Program-made: the position numbers and the translations under genes | The notes under the pieces: model-generated | The model's database searches: none | What the model was told of the DNA's origin: nothing | What the model saw: the letters and a program-made list of their open reading frames with translations, nothing else | Source: Spongospora subterranea f. sp. subterranea | Taxonomy: Eukaryota > Endomyxa: Phytomyxea > Phytomyxea > Plasmodiophorida | DNA length: 64,000 nt | Reading direction: 5' to 3' | NCBI GenBank assembly: GCA_049724395.1 | Contig: JAUGWO010000119.1 | Coordinates: forward strand, 23,737 to 87,736 | In this document: in pieces, positions 47,590 to 58,643 of the stretch | How the letters are laid out: each line of letters opens with the position of its first letter | How positions within the stretch are numbered: the first letter of the stretch is position 1

Positions 47590-48271
47590 TTATCAAGGAG
47601 TGGGTCACCAAACTGCTGCATCGTAACCCACGTCGTTGCCGAAACCAGATGAGGATGCAGCGAGAAACCTTCTTGACTATTGTTCACATCATGTTGGAGA
47701 AAGCTGTCTCGGGACCGGGTCGCCATGTATCGGTAGAAGAAACATTTGCCTCATTTCTTTATGTTGTCGGACAGAATGCCTCAAATCGGAAAAACGCGAG
47801 AAAGGTTTCAGCGAAGCTGGTGGACCATCACAAAATGTTTCAACGAATCAGTCAATGCGTTGATTGCAATCTATCCTGACATAGTTCGCTTGCCGGCACT
47901 CCAGTGCCCCCCAGAGATTAGGGCAAATCCAAAAATGCACCCCTATTTTCAAGATTGTGTATCGGGGCCATTGATATAAACTCATATTCCGTGCACACCA
48001 GTTCGAGGGTTTCGAGACCGTTCCGCAAACGAAAAGACTATTAAAGTCAAAATATCCTGGCGGCATACACGTTCGACCTGCGATTTACAAATGTTCTCGC
48101 TGAAACTTTTCTTGCGTTTGCCGATTCGAGGCATTCTGTCCGACAACATAAAGAAATGAGGAAAATGTTTCTTTTACCGATACATGGCGACTCGGTCCCG
48201 AGACAGCTTTCTCCAGCATGATGTGAATAATAGTCAAAAAGGTTTCTCGCTGCATCCTCATCTGGTTTCGG
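47590..48271 (+). mobile_element. PIF/Harbinger transposase remnant with an inverted partial copy
   Basis: Plus-strand fragments in shifting frames match Harbinger (HARBI1-type) transposases: MQRETFLTIVHIMLEK, VSVEETFASFLYVVGQNASN, RFQRSWWTITKCFNESVNA, YPDIVRLP, then PPEIRANPKMHPYFQDCV. The next expected block (GAIDGTH) is decayed. The element is broken: 47639-47815 recurs in reverse complement at 48098-48271 with about 5-10% mismatches. It lies inside the interruption of the copia element. Confidence 0.75.
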
Positions 48272-49132
48272 AAAGAGAAGTTTGCGTGGGTAAAGGCAGT
48301 TTCACTTTGCCTTGCAGAGGCGTAATTATACCTGACATTGGAGCGTCACTTGGTCAACAGGTTGGCGATACCACGTAAATTGGGTTCAATTACCCATTCT
48401 TTGGAAAATATATTTCTATATGTTCGATTTCTGACATGTCGTATGCCAGCAGCATATTTCTGAAGTCAATTCAATCCACGACGGGTCATGTTGGAAGCAA
48501 TTCTCACAAATGGCCCACCAACCATCCAAAAAAAGTGCTAACAGAGACGAAATGTTGAAGGAACTCGACATACGTTGGAAAGTATCGGAGACAATACTCG
48601 TCCCGGTCAAGCAGGTTGAGACGTCGAACATCAACATTCACTCTGGACCATCTCTTTGTCAGCATTTTTCACATTACAGTTCACAGCAAGAAGGATCTCC
48701 CACGAGAAAATCAAAGCAGCCAAGCAGATAAACAAGCCACTGCTGCTCCTATGTCTCAGCAGTTATGACCCAACAAATGTTGATGTTCGACGTCCCAACC
48801 TGCTTGACCGGGACGAATATGATCTCCGATTGTTAGTGTAAAAAGATGAAATATGTACCGAGATGGGAGACATGTCGTCAATCGGGAAGATAAGGTAGGT
48901 TGTATTCCCAAACAAAAAGAATTTCATAAGAGTCTGGCTTCCTCTATCGGTCCAAATAACCAACGTCAGGAAGGCGTTAGAGACAGATGGTGGCCAATGC
49001 CTTCTAGGCCTCCATGAAAATCGAGCATTATAGACCTATCGCTCAGCGAGTCTTGCGAAATTGTTTCCATGTTATTGCCGATGACAAATTGAGCATTTAT
49101 GGCCATTTGTGGCAATGCCCATAATCGTAATT
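48272..49132. other. Repeat-derived filler between Harbinger and copia RT
   Basis: A frame at 48510-48730 (SKKSANRDEMLKELDIRWK) is charged and could be part of a transposon accessory protein, but no family is recognised. Nothing else is supported. Confidence 0.3.
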
Positions 49133-50262
49133 AGACCCGAACAGGTGGCGGAAGCAGCGACGGTGTCGACCACAGATTTGCACAGACGACACCATCGCTG
49201 TCATCTTTTCTTGCGCCACCTGTTCGGGTCTGACCCGGAACATGCACAAGGCCAGATACGTCGCACGCGGATTCACACAAAAGTCAGGGATTGACCACGA
49301 GGACACGTTCTCGCCCCTCATCTCACTAACCTCGCTCAGGGTTGTTCTCGCCTTTGCCGCCCACGCCGGACTCAAATCTGAGACAGACGTAAACACAGCG
49401 TTTTGTACTCTGGAGGAGGAGCTGTACCTGCAACAACCCGTCGTTTCGAACAAGGCTGGTGTAAACGGAAGGAGAATGGTCTGTGGGCTCATGAAGGCAA
49501 TGTATGGCCTTAAACAGGCTGGGAGAACGTGGTGGCGTCAAATCGACACGCTCTTGAAGAGCTGCGGGTTTCAAAATGCTACGAGCGACCCATGCGTATA
49601 CGTTAGCCGATCCACCCAAGTTTACTTGACGCCACCACGTTCTCCCAGCTGTTTGAGGCCATACTCGCGGGCTCAACGGTCGTTATGTTGGACGAGATGG
49701 AGTCTACTCAACGCAAGCACTACAACATGAAACATGGAGGAGAATTGTCATACGTACTTGGAATCAAGGTGGACAAGTGTCAAAACTCAAGATCTATTAC
49801 TCTGTCGCAAGCGGCATATTCGCGGAGCGTTCCCGATCGCTACGGGATGACGAACTGCAAGCCAGCACGGTCGCCATCAACAATGGGAGTTCTTCTGGAG
49901 CAACTGGCCCTGCAGAGATGTTTGACGATCCACAGGAAATCGGCTTAATTATGTACTTAATGCAGGCGACAAGAACGGATTTAGCATATGCCATTGGTAT
50001 GGCTGCCATGGACACTAAGAACCCCGGTTCAGAGCACGTGAAAGCGGATCATGCAGTATATGTCGGGCACCCTGAGCAAGGGAACTCGCTACACGCGCGG
50101 ATCATGATCGTTCGTCGGATACACAGACTTTAACATCGCCAGTGACATTCAGGACCGCTAGTTCACGTCCGGTCACGTTCTAATGTTGAGCTCCGGTCCA
50201 GTCGGCTGGGAAAGAAAGAAGCAGGGCGTGGCCTTGTCGACCACAAAAGTGGAGTGTGGTAT
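49133..50262 (+). mobile_element. Ty1/copia element, reverse transcriptase part (broken)
   Basis: Fragments follow the copia RT order: MHKARYVARGFTQKSGID, HEDTFSPLISLTSLRVVLAF, ETDVNTAFCTLEEELYLQQP, MKAMYGLKQAGRTWWRQIDT, SDPCVYV. After an inverted insert come HGGELSYVLGIKVD, SITLSQAAYSRSV and MTNCKPARSP, then ATRTDLAYAIG and finally KKQGVALSTTKVE. The YVDD active-site box falls where the inverted insert (49626-49663) disrupts the text and was not found. Another inverted pair lies at 49133-49168 and 49187-49231. Inactive. Confidence 0.88.
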
Positions 50263-50334
50263 GTGATTGTGTGTAATTGTGTATCACTAAGGGAGGTGAT
50301 GCACCCTCCTTTCGGAAGGGCAGGTTCCACAACG

Positions 50335-51483
50335 CAAGGAACCGAAGCGCTGTGTATTGAGATTCCAAGATAATTTATAAGTCAGGATCGCTATTTGATT
50401 TGGTACAGTTAACGCGATCGTTAGAACGGAAGACTCTGTACATTCCCCTTTTAAAAATCTTGTACATGCAAGAAAGTGATATCGGGTCGGACCGTTTCAG
50501 CAGAAAACTGTTTGAGCAGAATAGGGACATCTTCTTTGTTAGAAGCTATAGGTTCCTATGTTGTGTTTTGCTCTTCAGCCCACTGTACTTGAACTTCGGG
50601 ATGTTTTGACGGATGCCGTTCAGGCTCTTTACAAAATGCCCATGTCCATCGTGAGAGATGTTTTCGCAGATTTCCTGTGTTATATATAGATGTGAGTCAT
50701 CACATCCCTTGAGACGACAAGCGTGCACATCTGCACCGAGATGCCTTCATATCAACCATCATTTTACTACTGAATATTCTCCTTGGGCGAACGGAACGGT
50801 TGAAGTAGTGAACAAGCTTTTACTTCATGTTCTTCGTGCGCTCATATCTAAATTCCGCTTGTCATTTCATGATTCGCCCTATGTACTTCCATTAGCCAAT
50901 ATTGCCCTAAATCATCGTGTACGAACTCATATTGGTTTCGCTCCAGTCACTATAATGACCGGCCTCCAACCCTCTCCACTATCTTTATCGAACCTCTTAA
51001 CCAGATCGTGAATATTCCTTTGACATCCCAAACAGTTCATGATATCAATACTGATCTAGCTGCAGCGAGCGATATTATCCACCGTCAAGTCGCCAGTAAA
51101 TTGGCTCGTCAACGTGGTCAGTCGCACACATCTCGGTGCAGATGTGCACACGTGTCGTCTCAAGAGATATGATGACTCACATCTAATTATAACACAGGAA
51201 TCGGGCGATGCTGAAGTTTGAAATACAGTGAGCTGGCTTCGAAGAGCAAAACACAACATGGGAACCTATAGCTTCTATCAAAAGAAGATGTCCTATTCTG
51301 CTCAAACAGTTTCTGCTGAAACGGTCCGACCCGATATCACTTTCTTGCATACAAGATTTTCAAAAGGGGGAATGTACAGAATCTTCCGTACTAACGATCG
51401 CGTTAACTGTACCGAATCAAATAGCGATCCTGACTTTATAAAATTATCTTTTGATCTAAATAAACAGCGCTTCGGTTCCTTGC
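50335..51483. mobile_element. Foldback element with ~350-base inverted arms, inserted in copia RNase H
   Basis: Arms 50335-50750 and 51127-51483 are reverse complements with scattered mismatches and one ~80-base gap in the right arm. Outer ends read GCAAGGAACCGAAGCGCTG and its complement. The ~375-base centre reads, on the plus strand, a Ty3-type integrase C-terminal fragment: EYSPWANGTVEVVNKLLLHV, LPLANIALNHRVRTHIGFAP, VTIMTGLQP. The insert splits the copia frame between STTKVE and EDNQGAIAVAES. Confidence 0.8.
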
Positions 51484-51830
51484 CTCAACCGGCCGACAGT
51501 CATCCATGAGGACAACCAAGGAGCGATCGCAGTCGCAGAGAGCGATCGGATCACCCGTCGTGCAATGCACATCAGTGTCAAATACCATTTCGTAAGAAAT
51601 GCGGTTCGCACCGGTGCCATTGAGATCGCGTATTGCCCGACTCCCTCCGTCATGATCGCAGACCTGATGACAAAAGGCCTTACCGGCCACGAGATTTGCA
51701 GAAAAGACATCCAAGATCCAATAGACTCAGCCAAAGGTGAGGATGGGAGTGTTGTGGGATGGCGTCCATGTGGGATGAATCATACAATTAATCAATTCGT
51801 TGGGCGTGTGGCCTTTTTGTCGTTCGCGAC
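51484..51830 (+). mobile_element. Ty1/copia element, RNase H C-terminus
   Basis: The frame reads EDNQGAIAVAESDRITRR, then HISVKYHFVRNAVRTGAIEI, AYCPTPSVMIADLMTKGLTG, the diagnostic end of copia polyproteins. It continues the polyprotein broken at 50262. A 3' LTR was not identified in the following bases. Confidence 0.88.
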
Positions 51831-52157
51831 TTGATAAATAAATTCACTCCAAAATAAATAGAAGACATTGTCAACGCATTAAAAGGTGAACTAGAACGCC
51901 GAAGAATGGTAGTCAAGATGGAGGCCGACAAAAAAGTAGAGTCGAAACCCAGAATACCAGGGGTCAGCATCAAGGAACCAAGCACACTAATTTCCTTGAG
52001 TCCCTTGGTTTGGCGGATCCAATATTCGATCTGCTTGCGGAAGGGGAAGCTGTCGCTTTGCTCATACCGAACACAGAATCGACGTCAGCCATGGAACCCG
52101 AATCTGTTCACGGAATGTCAATTTGCTTCGTTCATATTGAAAACGCGACTGAAGGAA

Positions 52158-52392
52158 TCTGGTTCCGTAGACTGACGATTGCTATAAAGAATTCTTTCTA
52201 GCTGCAATGGCATCATCACTGGGCGGTGATGCCGGTTCCAGCCTTTCGTCTTTGGTTTCATTGGACCATCGGTCCTGAACCACATCCTCCTCTGGAGGCT
52301 CATAGTCGTACTCTTCATCACTTGTGGTAATCATCGATGCCATTGCAGCTAGGAAGAATTCTTTATAGCAATCGTCAGTCTACGGAACCAGA
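52158..52392. repeat. Inverted repeat with 57-base arms
   Basis: Arms 52158-52214 and 52336-52392 are near-perfect reverse complements (core GACGATTGCTATAAAGAATT), with a 121-base spacer. No gene is recognised in 51831-52982. Confidence 0.85.
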
Positions 52393-52982
52393 CACGAGTT
52401 TTGGTGGCTGGTAATCAGAATCCGTCGTTTATTCCGGATCAGTTCCAAGACCCGAGTTCCGCCTGGTTACGATGGGTTTTATATCGTGGTTATGATAGCG
52501 CAGCTCCATAGTTGTTGGTTCTTGGATTATTAACTAATTAAATATGTTCTTAATATCATCAATGAGTGGCTCAATTGATACAGAACAGTCGAAATCTGCG
52601 ATAGCAAACAAAGGATGAACCCAAAAAGAAGCTTTTTTGAAACGAGAACTTTGATGACTGTAAACAGTTCTTGCCATTTCCTGTCAATAACAACAGTAAG
52701 AGCTTCCGTCATTCTTGCCAGAAAATTGAGCCAGGATGACGACGGATACGATGACGTCGCCTCATTGAATTTATCTGTTTCAACTTTTGGGTACCGTCAG
52801 ACATCCAACATCTCAATCTCTATTTACGTAGTTTTGCTACCACGTTTGAACCACAGATCTATTGTTGAACCTCCATTGTTTTCCTCTGTTCCTTGAAAAA
52901 TAATTGAGTTGGAAATGAGAAAGATTTACAAAGTTGTTTATTATGTGTACAGTATAGTGTATATATTGACAGTGGATTGCCG

Positions 52983-53699
52983 TTACACATTTGACGCTAA
53001 TCCTGTATCGTGTTGACGAGTTATCTGGAGATATCCTCGTTCGGGGTCGGCCATGGCGGCGAATAGAGTATCAACCTTAACCCATGCAGGAGGGTATTTG
53101 TACTTGGACACGTCCATGATTAGGACATGATCACTCTCTGAGTTGTACGCGCCGATCGGGGAAAAGTGCCCATTTCCTTTCTGGCCGAGTGCGGACCGTA
53201 AATAGTTCACCACCATGAACGTGTTTCTACCTTGCAAACATCCCTTGAGGTTATCGCGAAATTGCTCGACGGTTTGACGCGACGCAAAGGATACATCAAC
53301 GGTGATGTGGTCCGGATCAAAAATTCGGAGAACCTTTGCGAAATCCCTGAGGGACATTCCTCCCTTTCTGACCGAGGGTTCAGAAACAACTTCAGACACG
53401 AAAGGGAGGGAGAAGAAAGTTTGCTGATAGAAGTAGGCTGGCACTCCTGATATAGCAGGACGTGGAACATGAAGAGCATTGAGAACGCTAACGGCGCTAG
53501 CGATGGCACAGAATGTCGGAGTGATCTGTGCTTCCCAATGGAGAGCAATACTGATGAATGGGCAAAAAAAACCGCCCTTGAAGCATGGAGATAACATCTT
53601 CTGCCCCTCCGCCGTATCCAATAGAATCAGGTCCGGTCGGGATAAGGTGATTAGGGTCGTCATGAGAACGAGGAGAGGGAAAACCATCTTGGACTTCAT
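52983..53699 (-). CDS. Secreted phytochelatin-synthase-like enzyme (peptidase C83), copy 2
   Basis: Paralog of the gene at 43204-43923, same strand, intronless, 238 residues, alignable throughout without large gaps. Triad: Cys64 in QITPTFCAIAS, His178 in GQKGNGHFSPIGAYN, Asp196 in VLIMDVSKYKYPPAWV, with the same 114- and 18-residue spacings as copy 1. The start MKSKMVFPLLVLMTTLITLS again looks like a signal peptide. Differences cluster in the N-terminal linker and the C-terminus after RGYLQITR. The catalytic-domain-only length matches bacterial short forms, which mostly hydrolyse glutathione to gamma-Glu-Cys, so peptide polymerisation is not implied. The copies are 9 kb apart, divided by the copia complex. 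Confidence 0.9.
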   Translation of the reverse strand: MKSKMVFPLLVLMTTLITLSRPDLILLDTAEGQKMLSPCFKGGFFCPFISIALHWEAQITPTFCAIASAVSVLNALHVPRPAISGVPAYFYQQTFFSLPFVSEVVSEPSVRKGGMSLRDFAKVLRIFDPDHITVDVSFASRQTVEQFRDNLKGCLQGRNTFMVVNYLRSALGQKGNGHFSPIGAYNSESDHVLIMDVSKYKYPPAWVKVDTLFAAMADPERGYLQITRQHDTGLASNV

Positions 53700-53989
53700 T
53701 AGGGAATATATCTCCGTCCGAGTCGTTCCTGGAGCGGATCTTTATCGGTTAGTCGACCGAAGAACGAATTGGATGCCGATATCCAAATGAACTCGTCCAT
53801 CAATAATACATACAAAGAACCCACTTGAACCGCCAGATATCATCTCATTCCATTTAGTTTACCAGTGAATAGTACAAGAAAACACTGGAATCCACAGTTA
53901 TTATCTTGATTTCCACCTCATACCAGTGACCTGCAGATGCGTCCTCAATTCCACACACCACCGATTACAGTGTGATTGCACAGCAAAAC

Positions 53990-54663
53990 TACAGCACTGA
54001 ACCCCACAGATATTTCTCTGCTTTTCATTGACTTCAAGCGCTGTAGTAGAGAAGTGGGCTGTGGGGGTTCAGCTGGTCGGAGAGCAGATCAAGGTGTTTC
54101 AAAGTGATTGGAGGTTTGCCCATCCATTGGACACTTCGTACTCAATTGCTGGACAAAATAATGACAGCCATTAAGCGATGGCGCCGGTGCAGATGGGTTC
54201 GGCATCTGTTGAGTATCGTTCAATTCAACTGGAGACTGTCGAATAACATTTATTCACCGAAATTACGAAGCTGAACCAGAAGAAATTTCCTGATTGGTCC
54301 ACTTTTTAAGGCGTTCCACACCGGAATAACGGATATCAATCATCAAAGGACAAGCGTGAAGACTCTGTTTTGGGAGACTAACTATGCAATTAAACCAGGA
54401 ATGACCTGTCGTTAACAAGGGTCCCAGCTCACCAGAAACCCAGGTCGCAACAACAACGTGCGATGACGACTGTCCATCCAACTGGCAATGATGGCACATT
54501 GGGAATGGCGATTATCAATACAAACTCGCGAATTGACATAAAACACAACCTGGCAATCCAGAGTAAACGATATACAGTACAACTATCGCAAGTTCCGGGT
54601 GCAGAGTCACTCCTGAAATCTCATTTCGATCACGTTCTTCAGTCGGAAAATAGCAATGAATGA
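53990..54663 (+). CDS. Possible 3' exon(s) of an unrecognised gene
   Basis: The frame ending at 54663 contains DGTLGMAIINTNSRID, IKHNLAIQSKRYTVQLSQVP and SLLKSHFDHVLQSENSNE-stop, with protein-like composition. Earlier plus-strand pieces may be exons: VQLVGEQIKVFQSDWRFAHP (about 54065) and ITKLNQKKFPDWSTF (about 54260). No start or splice chain could be fixed and no family is recognised. It would be convergent with PABP. Confidence 0.3.
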
Positions 54664-54854
54664 CAACCCAAAGTTTTGTAAATGTTAACAGACACAACAG
54701 TGTTCTGCAATGTGATATCAATTATTAATAAATGGATTGGACAATTTCTAACACGACCACGAGAGATTAAGAAAAACGAGAATGTTTGTACTGATATTGA
54801 AGGCGGTCTCTTGCAATGTATGACAACAAATACTGGGGTTGAAGACAAACTCGA

Positions 54855-56850
54855 TTAGCCCTGTTGCTCCTGGTCGACAGATTGCTGCTGTTGGCGGGTC
54901 TGGTGCTGCTCTAGGACCTGGAGCGCCTCTTCGATCTTGGCAGTCAATGCCTCATGCGACTCGAGCAAGTTCAGCAGCTCGCCATTGTCCATCTCCAGCA
55001 GCATGCCGGTGATCTTACCTGCCAGCTGCGGCTGCTGCGTCTGAATAAGCGGGAACAGGCGTTCACCAATCATCTGCTTCTGTTGCTCAACTGGAGCCGA
55101 CGCCAGCATTTGAACCGTCAGCTGGTGAGCGGCCGGCATGGCACCCATCTTGGTCGGCGGGCGAGTAGCTCCACCACCACGGCTTGATCCACCTCGTCCT
55201 TGAACCGGGCGACGACCACTAGCGGGCATTGGTCTCATTCCAGAGTACATGACGGGAGGGCCAGGGCCCAAAGGAGGCGCTGGACCACGCTGCATAACCT
55301 GACCAGCACCAGGCGGCCAGCCGCGACGAGCCATCATCTGAGGAGGATAGACGAATCCAGGGCGCTGGGGCATTTGGGCGGGGTAAAACATGGGCTGACC
55401 GGCCTGGTAGATACCAGCTGGTTGCATGGGCATCTGTTGGCCCATCTTGGCACGGTACTGGGCATCTAGGTGGGCACGACGAACCTCCTTGCGCTGAGCG
55501 AGGGCCACGTACAACGGTTTACCGTCAACAATCTTGCCGTTCATCTCAGTCACCGCCTAAATGGCAACACGTTAGAGACGTAATTCTGGCTAAAAAATAA
55601 ATGTAATTGAAAACCACATTGATTCAGATTAATAAATGAGTCTACACAAAGAGTTCGGAGATAGCTGAAATATATAACATCATTATGGAATAAGGGATTG
55701 TCGAAAATTAATCAGAACTATTTTACCTTGGTGGCGTCATCGGCGTTAGTAAAGCAGACGAATCCGAATCCCTTGGAGCGTGAGTTTTCATCGCGCATGA
55801 TGCGAGCAGATGTGATCGGGCCGTAGGGAGCGAATTCGCCACGAATGCGCTCGTCGTCGACCTCATCGGATAAGTTCTTGATGTACAGGTTAGCGCCGGC
55901 GAACTGTTTATGACGTTCAAGCTTCATCTGTTCAAATCGTGTGGCAAGTTCCTTAGCGCGTTCATTCTTCTTCTGCGCCTTGGTAACAACCAAAGTCGAT
56001 CCATCCACCTCCTTACCGTTCAAGGTCTCAACAGCGAGTTCAGCAGCGGCATCGGGGTGCTCAAAGTTCACGAATCCAAAGCCTTTGGAGACGCCATCAG
56101 ACTCCTCGGCCAACAAGTACGACGTCACGGCACCGAACTGCTCGAACAGGTTGCGAAGACCGTCGCTGTTCATGGAGTCGGGCAGGCTCTTGACGTAGAT
56201 GTTGGTGAACTTGTTAACATCGCCGCTGCGCTCGGAGCGGGGCTTCCAGCGGACAACCTGAACATTGGCGCCAGAGATCACCATACCGTCAACCTTTTCA
56301 ATGGCCTTCAGCGCGCTCTCCTCGGTCTCGTAATGCACGAACCCATAACCAAGGCTCTCTCCAGCTGGGCTCATGGCCACCTTACAGGATAGAATGTTGC
56401 CAAACATGCTGAACGTGTCGTAAAGAGCTTTGTGATCGATATTCTTGTCGAGGTTCTTGACGAAAATATTGCCAACGCCAGATTTGCGCAAAGCCGGGTC
56501 TCTCTGGCTCCACATGATGCGGCAAGGGCGAGACGCGATATTGGTGAAGTTCATGGTGTCGAGAGCGCGCTCGGCGTCGACTACGTTGTGATAGTTAACA
56601 TAGCCATAGCCTAGAGAGCGACGGGTGATGGCATCTCGGCAGACGCGAATAGACGCGACCGGGCCTGATGGTCAACGGGAGTGAGCAAAGGTGGAGGAAT
56701 GAGAAAGGGCCAGAGAAAATGGGACATACCGACAGCGTTGAAGATCTCGAACAACAGGGCTTCATTGACGTCAGGCGATAAATCACCAACATAAAGCGAG
56801 GCCGAGGTAAAGTTGCCAGCACCGCTGACAGACATTACTTGAGAGTTCAT
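54855..56850 (-). CDS. PAB1: Cytoplasmic poly(A)-binding protein
   Basis: Binds mRNA poly(A) tails, links them to eIF4G for translation and controls decay. Exons 56850-56730, 56664-55727 and 55556-54855 join in phase to 586 residues. Four RRMs: RRM1 SLYVGDLSPDVNEALLFEIF with RRSLGYGYVNY, RRM2 NIFVKNLDKNIDHKALYDTF with SLGYGFVHYE, RRM3 NIYVKSLPDSMNSDGLRNLF with SKGFGFVNFE, and RRM4 NLYIKNLSDEVDDERIRGEF with SKGFGFVCF, the last cut by intron 2. A Pro/Met/Arg-rich linker follows, then the C-terminal MLLE domain (KITGMLLEMDNGELLNLLES) that binds PAM2 peptides. All motifs are intact and the protein ends in a Gln-rich tail. The 5' end is about 195 bases from the duplicated block. Confidence 0.97.
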
Positions 56851-57044
56851 GACTTTTTATAAGGTTTTCCTAAAGGGTGAACACGCCGAGTTAGTCGGTA
56901 ATGATATCCAGTAATGAATGAGCGACAGGTTGATGGGGGTTGGAGTCATAGATTGACCCCTTCCCCTATCCATGGCCGGGGGCGCACCCAACCCGCCAAC
57001 GGAGACGCACCTGTTTTATATTGTTTGTTCCTTTTCTTGTTTTA

Positions 57045-58643
57045 TATACTCGGGACGCAGAACCGGGACCGCCTTCAACAACCAGTCCTCCACCGACCAA
57101 TATCAATCACCGAGTGAACAAACCTCCGGTTCGGCTGTACTTTACCGCCACACAACCCCGTTACGGACTTTACGGACATTGTACTAGCGCCATGGATCAC
57201 GTCATATTAATGAAGTCTCGGTCAAGGATTGCACTCGTGGGAAAACCCTAGATTGACCTCCGAACCCCTAGATCACCTCCGAGAACCCTTTCTGGCAAAC
57301 GCCCTCGGACGGGCGGGGAGTCGGTCCTGACTGCGCATTTCCTGTCACTAACGTCGCGCAAATCTGTCCCTTACAGTCTCGCACATTTTAATCCGCCATG
57401 TATCGCCATCTGTTCGGCATCGTCATGTATTGATGACCAACAGGAACATACTTCAACACCACTCCATCAGTGAATTACGGTCATGAATTGGCCATCGATA
57501 ATCACAGCGTTGATCACAGAATTTACCACGTTGATATCATAATCGTAGAACAGGATTTGAACAGTTTTCGATCAACTTTATAAATAATGTGATATTATTG
57601 GCCGCCTATCTCATCTCTATAGATTGTTTGACCTGCGAGATGAACATCCGGATGTGCCCGACAGATCGCTTATTGTCACCCAGAGGTTGAAGTACGACAT
57701 TCGATGGCGTTTTATGAATTTTGACACCAAAAACCGTAGTTCGCAATGGTTAAATCTCGAAAGCTGTTTGGGTCGCTAAGAGTCGCGTTTAGAACAACCA
57801 AAGGCCAGAGCTGAAGCACCGTTAAACCAATGATTGAAACGCGCTCTGGGTCATTGGACCGAGAGGAGAGCGACCAGCGGAAGTGCTATTCAACAGATGT
57901 TGAAATTGAAGAGTAATTGATTGGAATTAGGTGTGATAAAGATATGGGGTGAGATAATGTGTTGTGGTCGTGAACAATCCGGAACATGAAATGATTGGGG
58001 AAGGTGGTTACGGGAGGAACAGGATCTAGTCTATTGACCGAATTAATCAAGAGTATAACAGACCCAACGAAGCTTTTCAGGTTCAAATTGTCGATTAACG
58101 TCAGGTCAACAAAAACCATTTGTCGATAATAGTATTAGCACAATATTGCATTGACACTGCTTCCGCCATGATGTTCTTTATCAAGATCGGCTGCTCTGTC
58201 AATGTTCATCATCGCCACATTGTTCTATGAAACGGCGATTGGACAAGATTTCTATTCAGATAATAACACAAAATATTGTTTGATCTTGAGCGTTTTCGGG
58301 AAAGTTTAGGCGACGAATTTCCTCGCGCGTGACGAGGTCCACATTATACCACAAATTGAGGTCTAATATTGAAGGGCAAATCAAGCTCAAACAATAACAA
58401 CGATGAACAGTGGACAGACGATTGGCCCAATGGTGTGGCGCTATGGGTGGTCTGACTCCAGTATCAACTACCCATCGAGGGGCAACGCCTCCCCAATCAG
58501 TTCGCCACACTGCTCAAACAGCGATTTGGATATCGTGTGTGAACAGAACGTTAGGGGGATAGCGATGTGCATCGGTTATAGCGAGATCGGCGACTTTATC
58601 CAACAGAATCACCATCGATCTAGGTATTAAGAAGCAGTTGACG
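57045..58643. repeat. Duplicated block, copy 1
   Basis: The sequence from TATACTCGGGACGCAGAACC onward recurs in the same orientation from 61744 to the window end at a few percent divergence. It differs mainly by a 662-base insertion in copy 2. Copy 1 probably continues past 58643, where the comparison ends only because the window does. Open frames exist on both strands (for example minus 57886-58119). Plus-strand fragments such as VVTGGTGSSLLTELIKS and GQRLPNQFATLLKQRFGYRV are present in both copies, but no gene is established. Confidence 0.9.

Noticed and set aside
57990-58110. Plus-strand VVTGGTGSSLL stretch as an NmrA/SDR Rossmann start
   Set aside because: The frame ends soon after, no following NAD(P)-binding or catalytic motif was found, and the second glycine spacing is poor.
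57886-58119. Conserved 77-residue minus-strand frame in both duplicated blocks
   Set aside because: The copies are too young for conservation to mean selection, and amino-acid changes occur freely. A neighbouring minus frame ends differently in the two copies.
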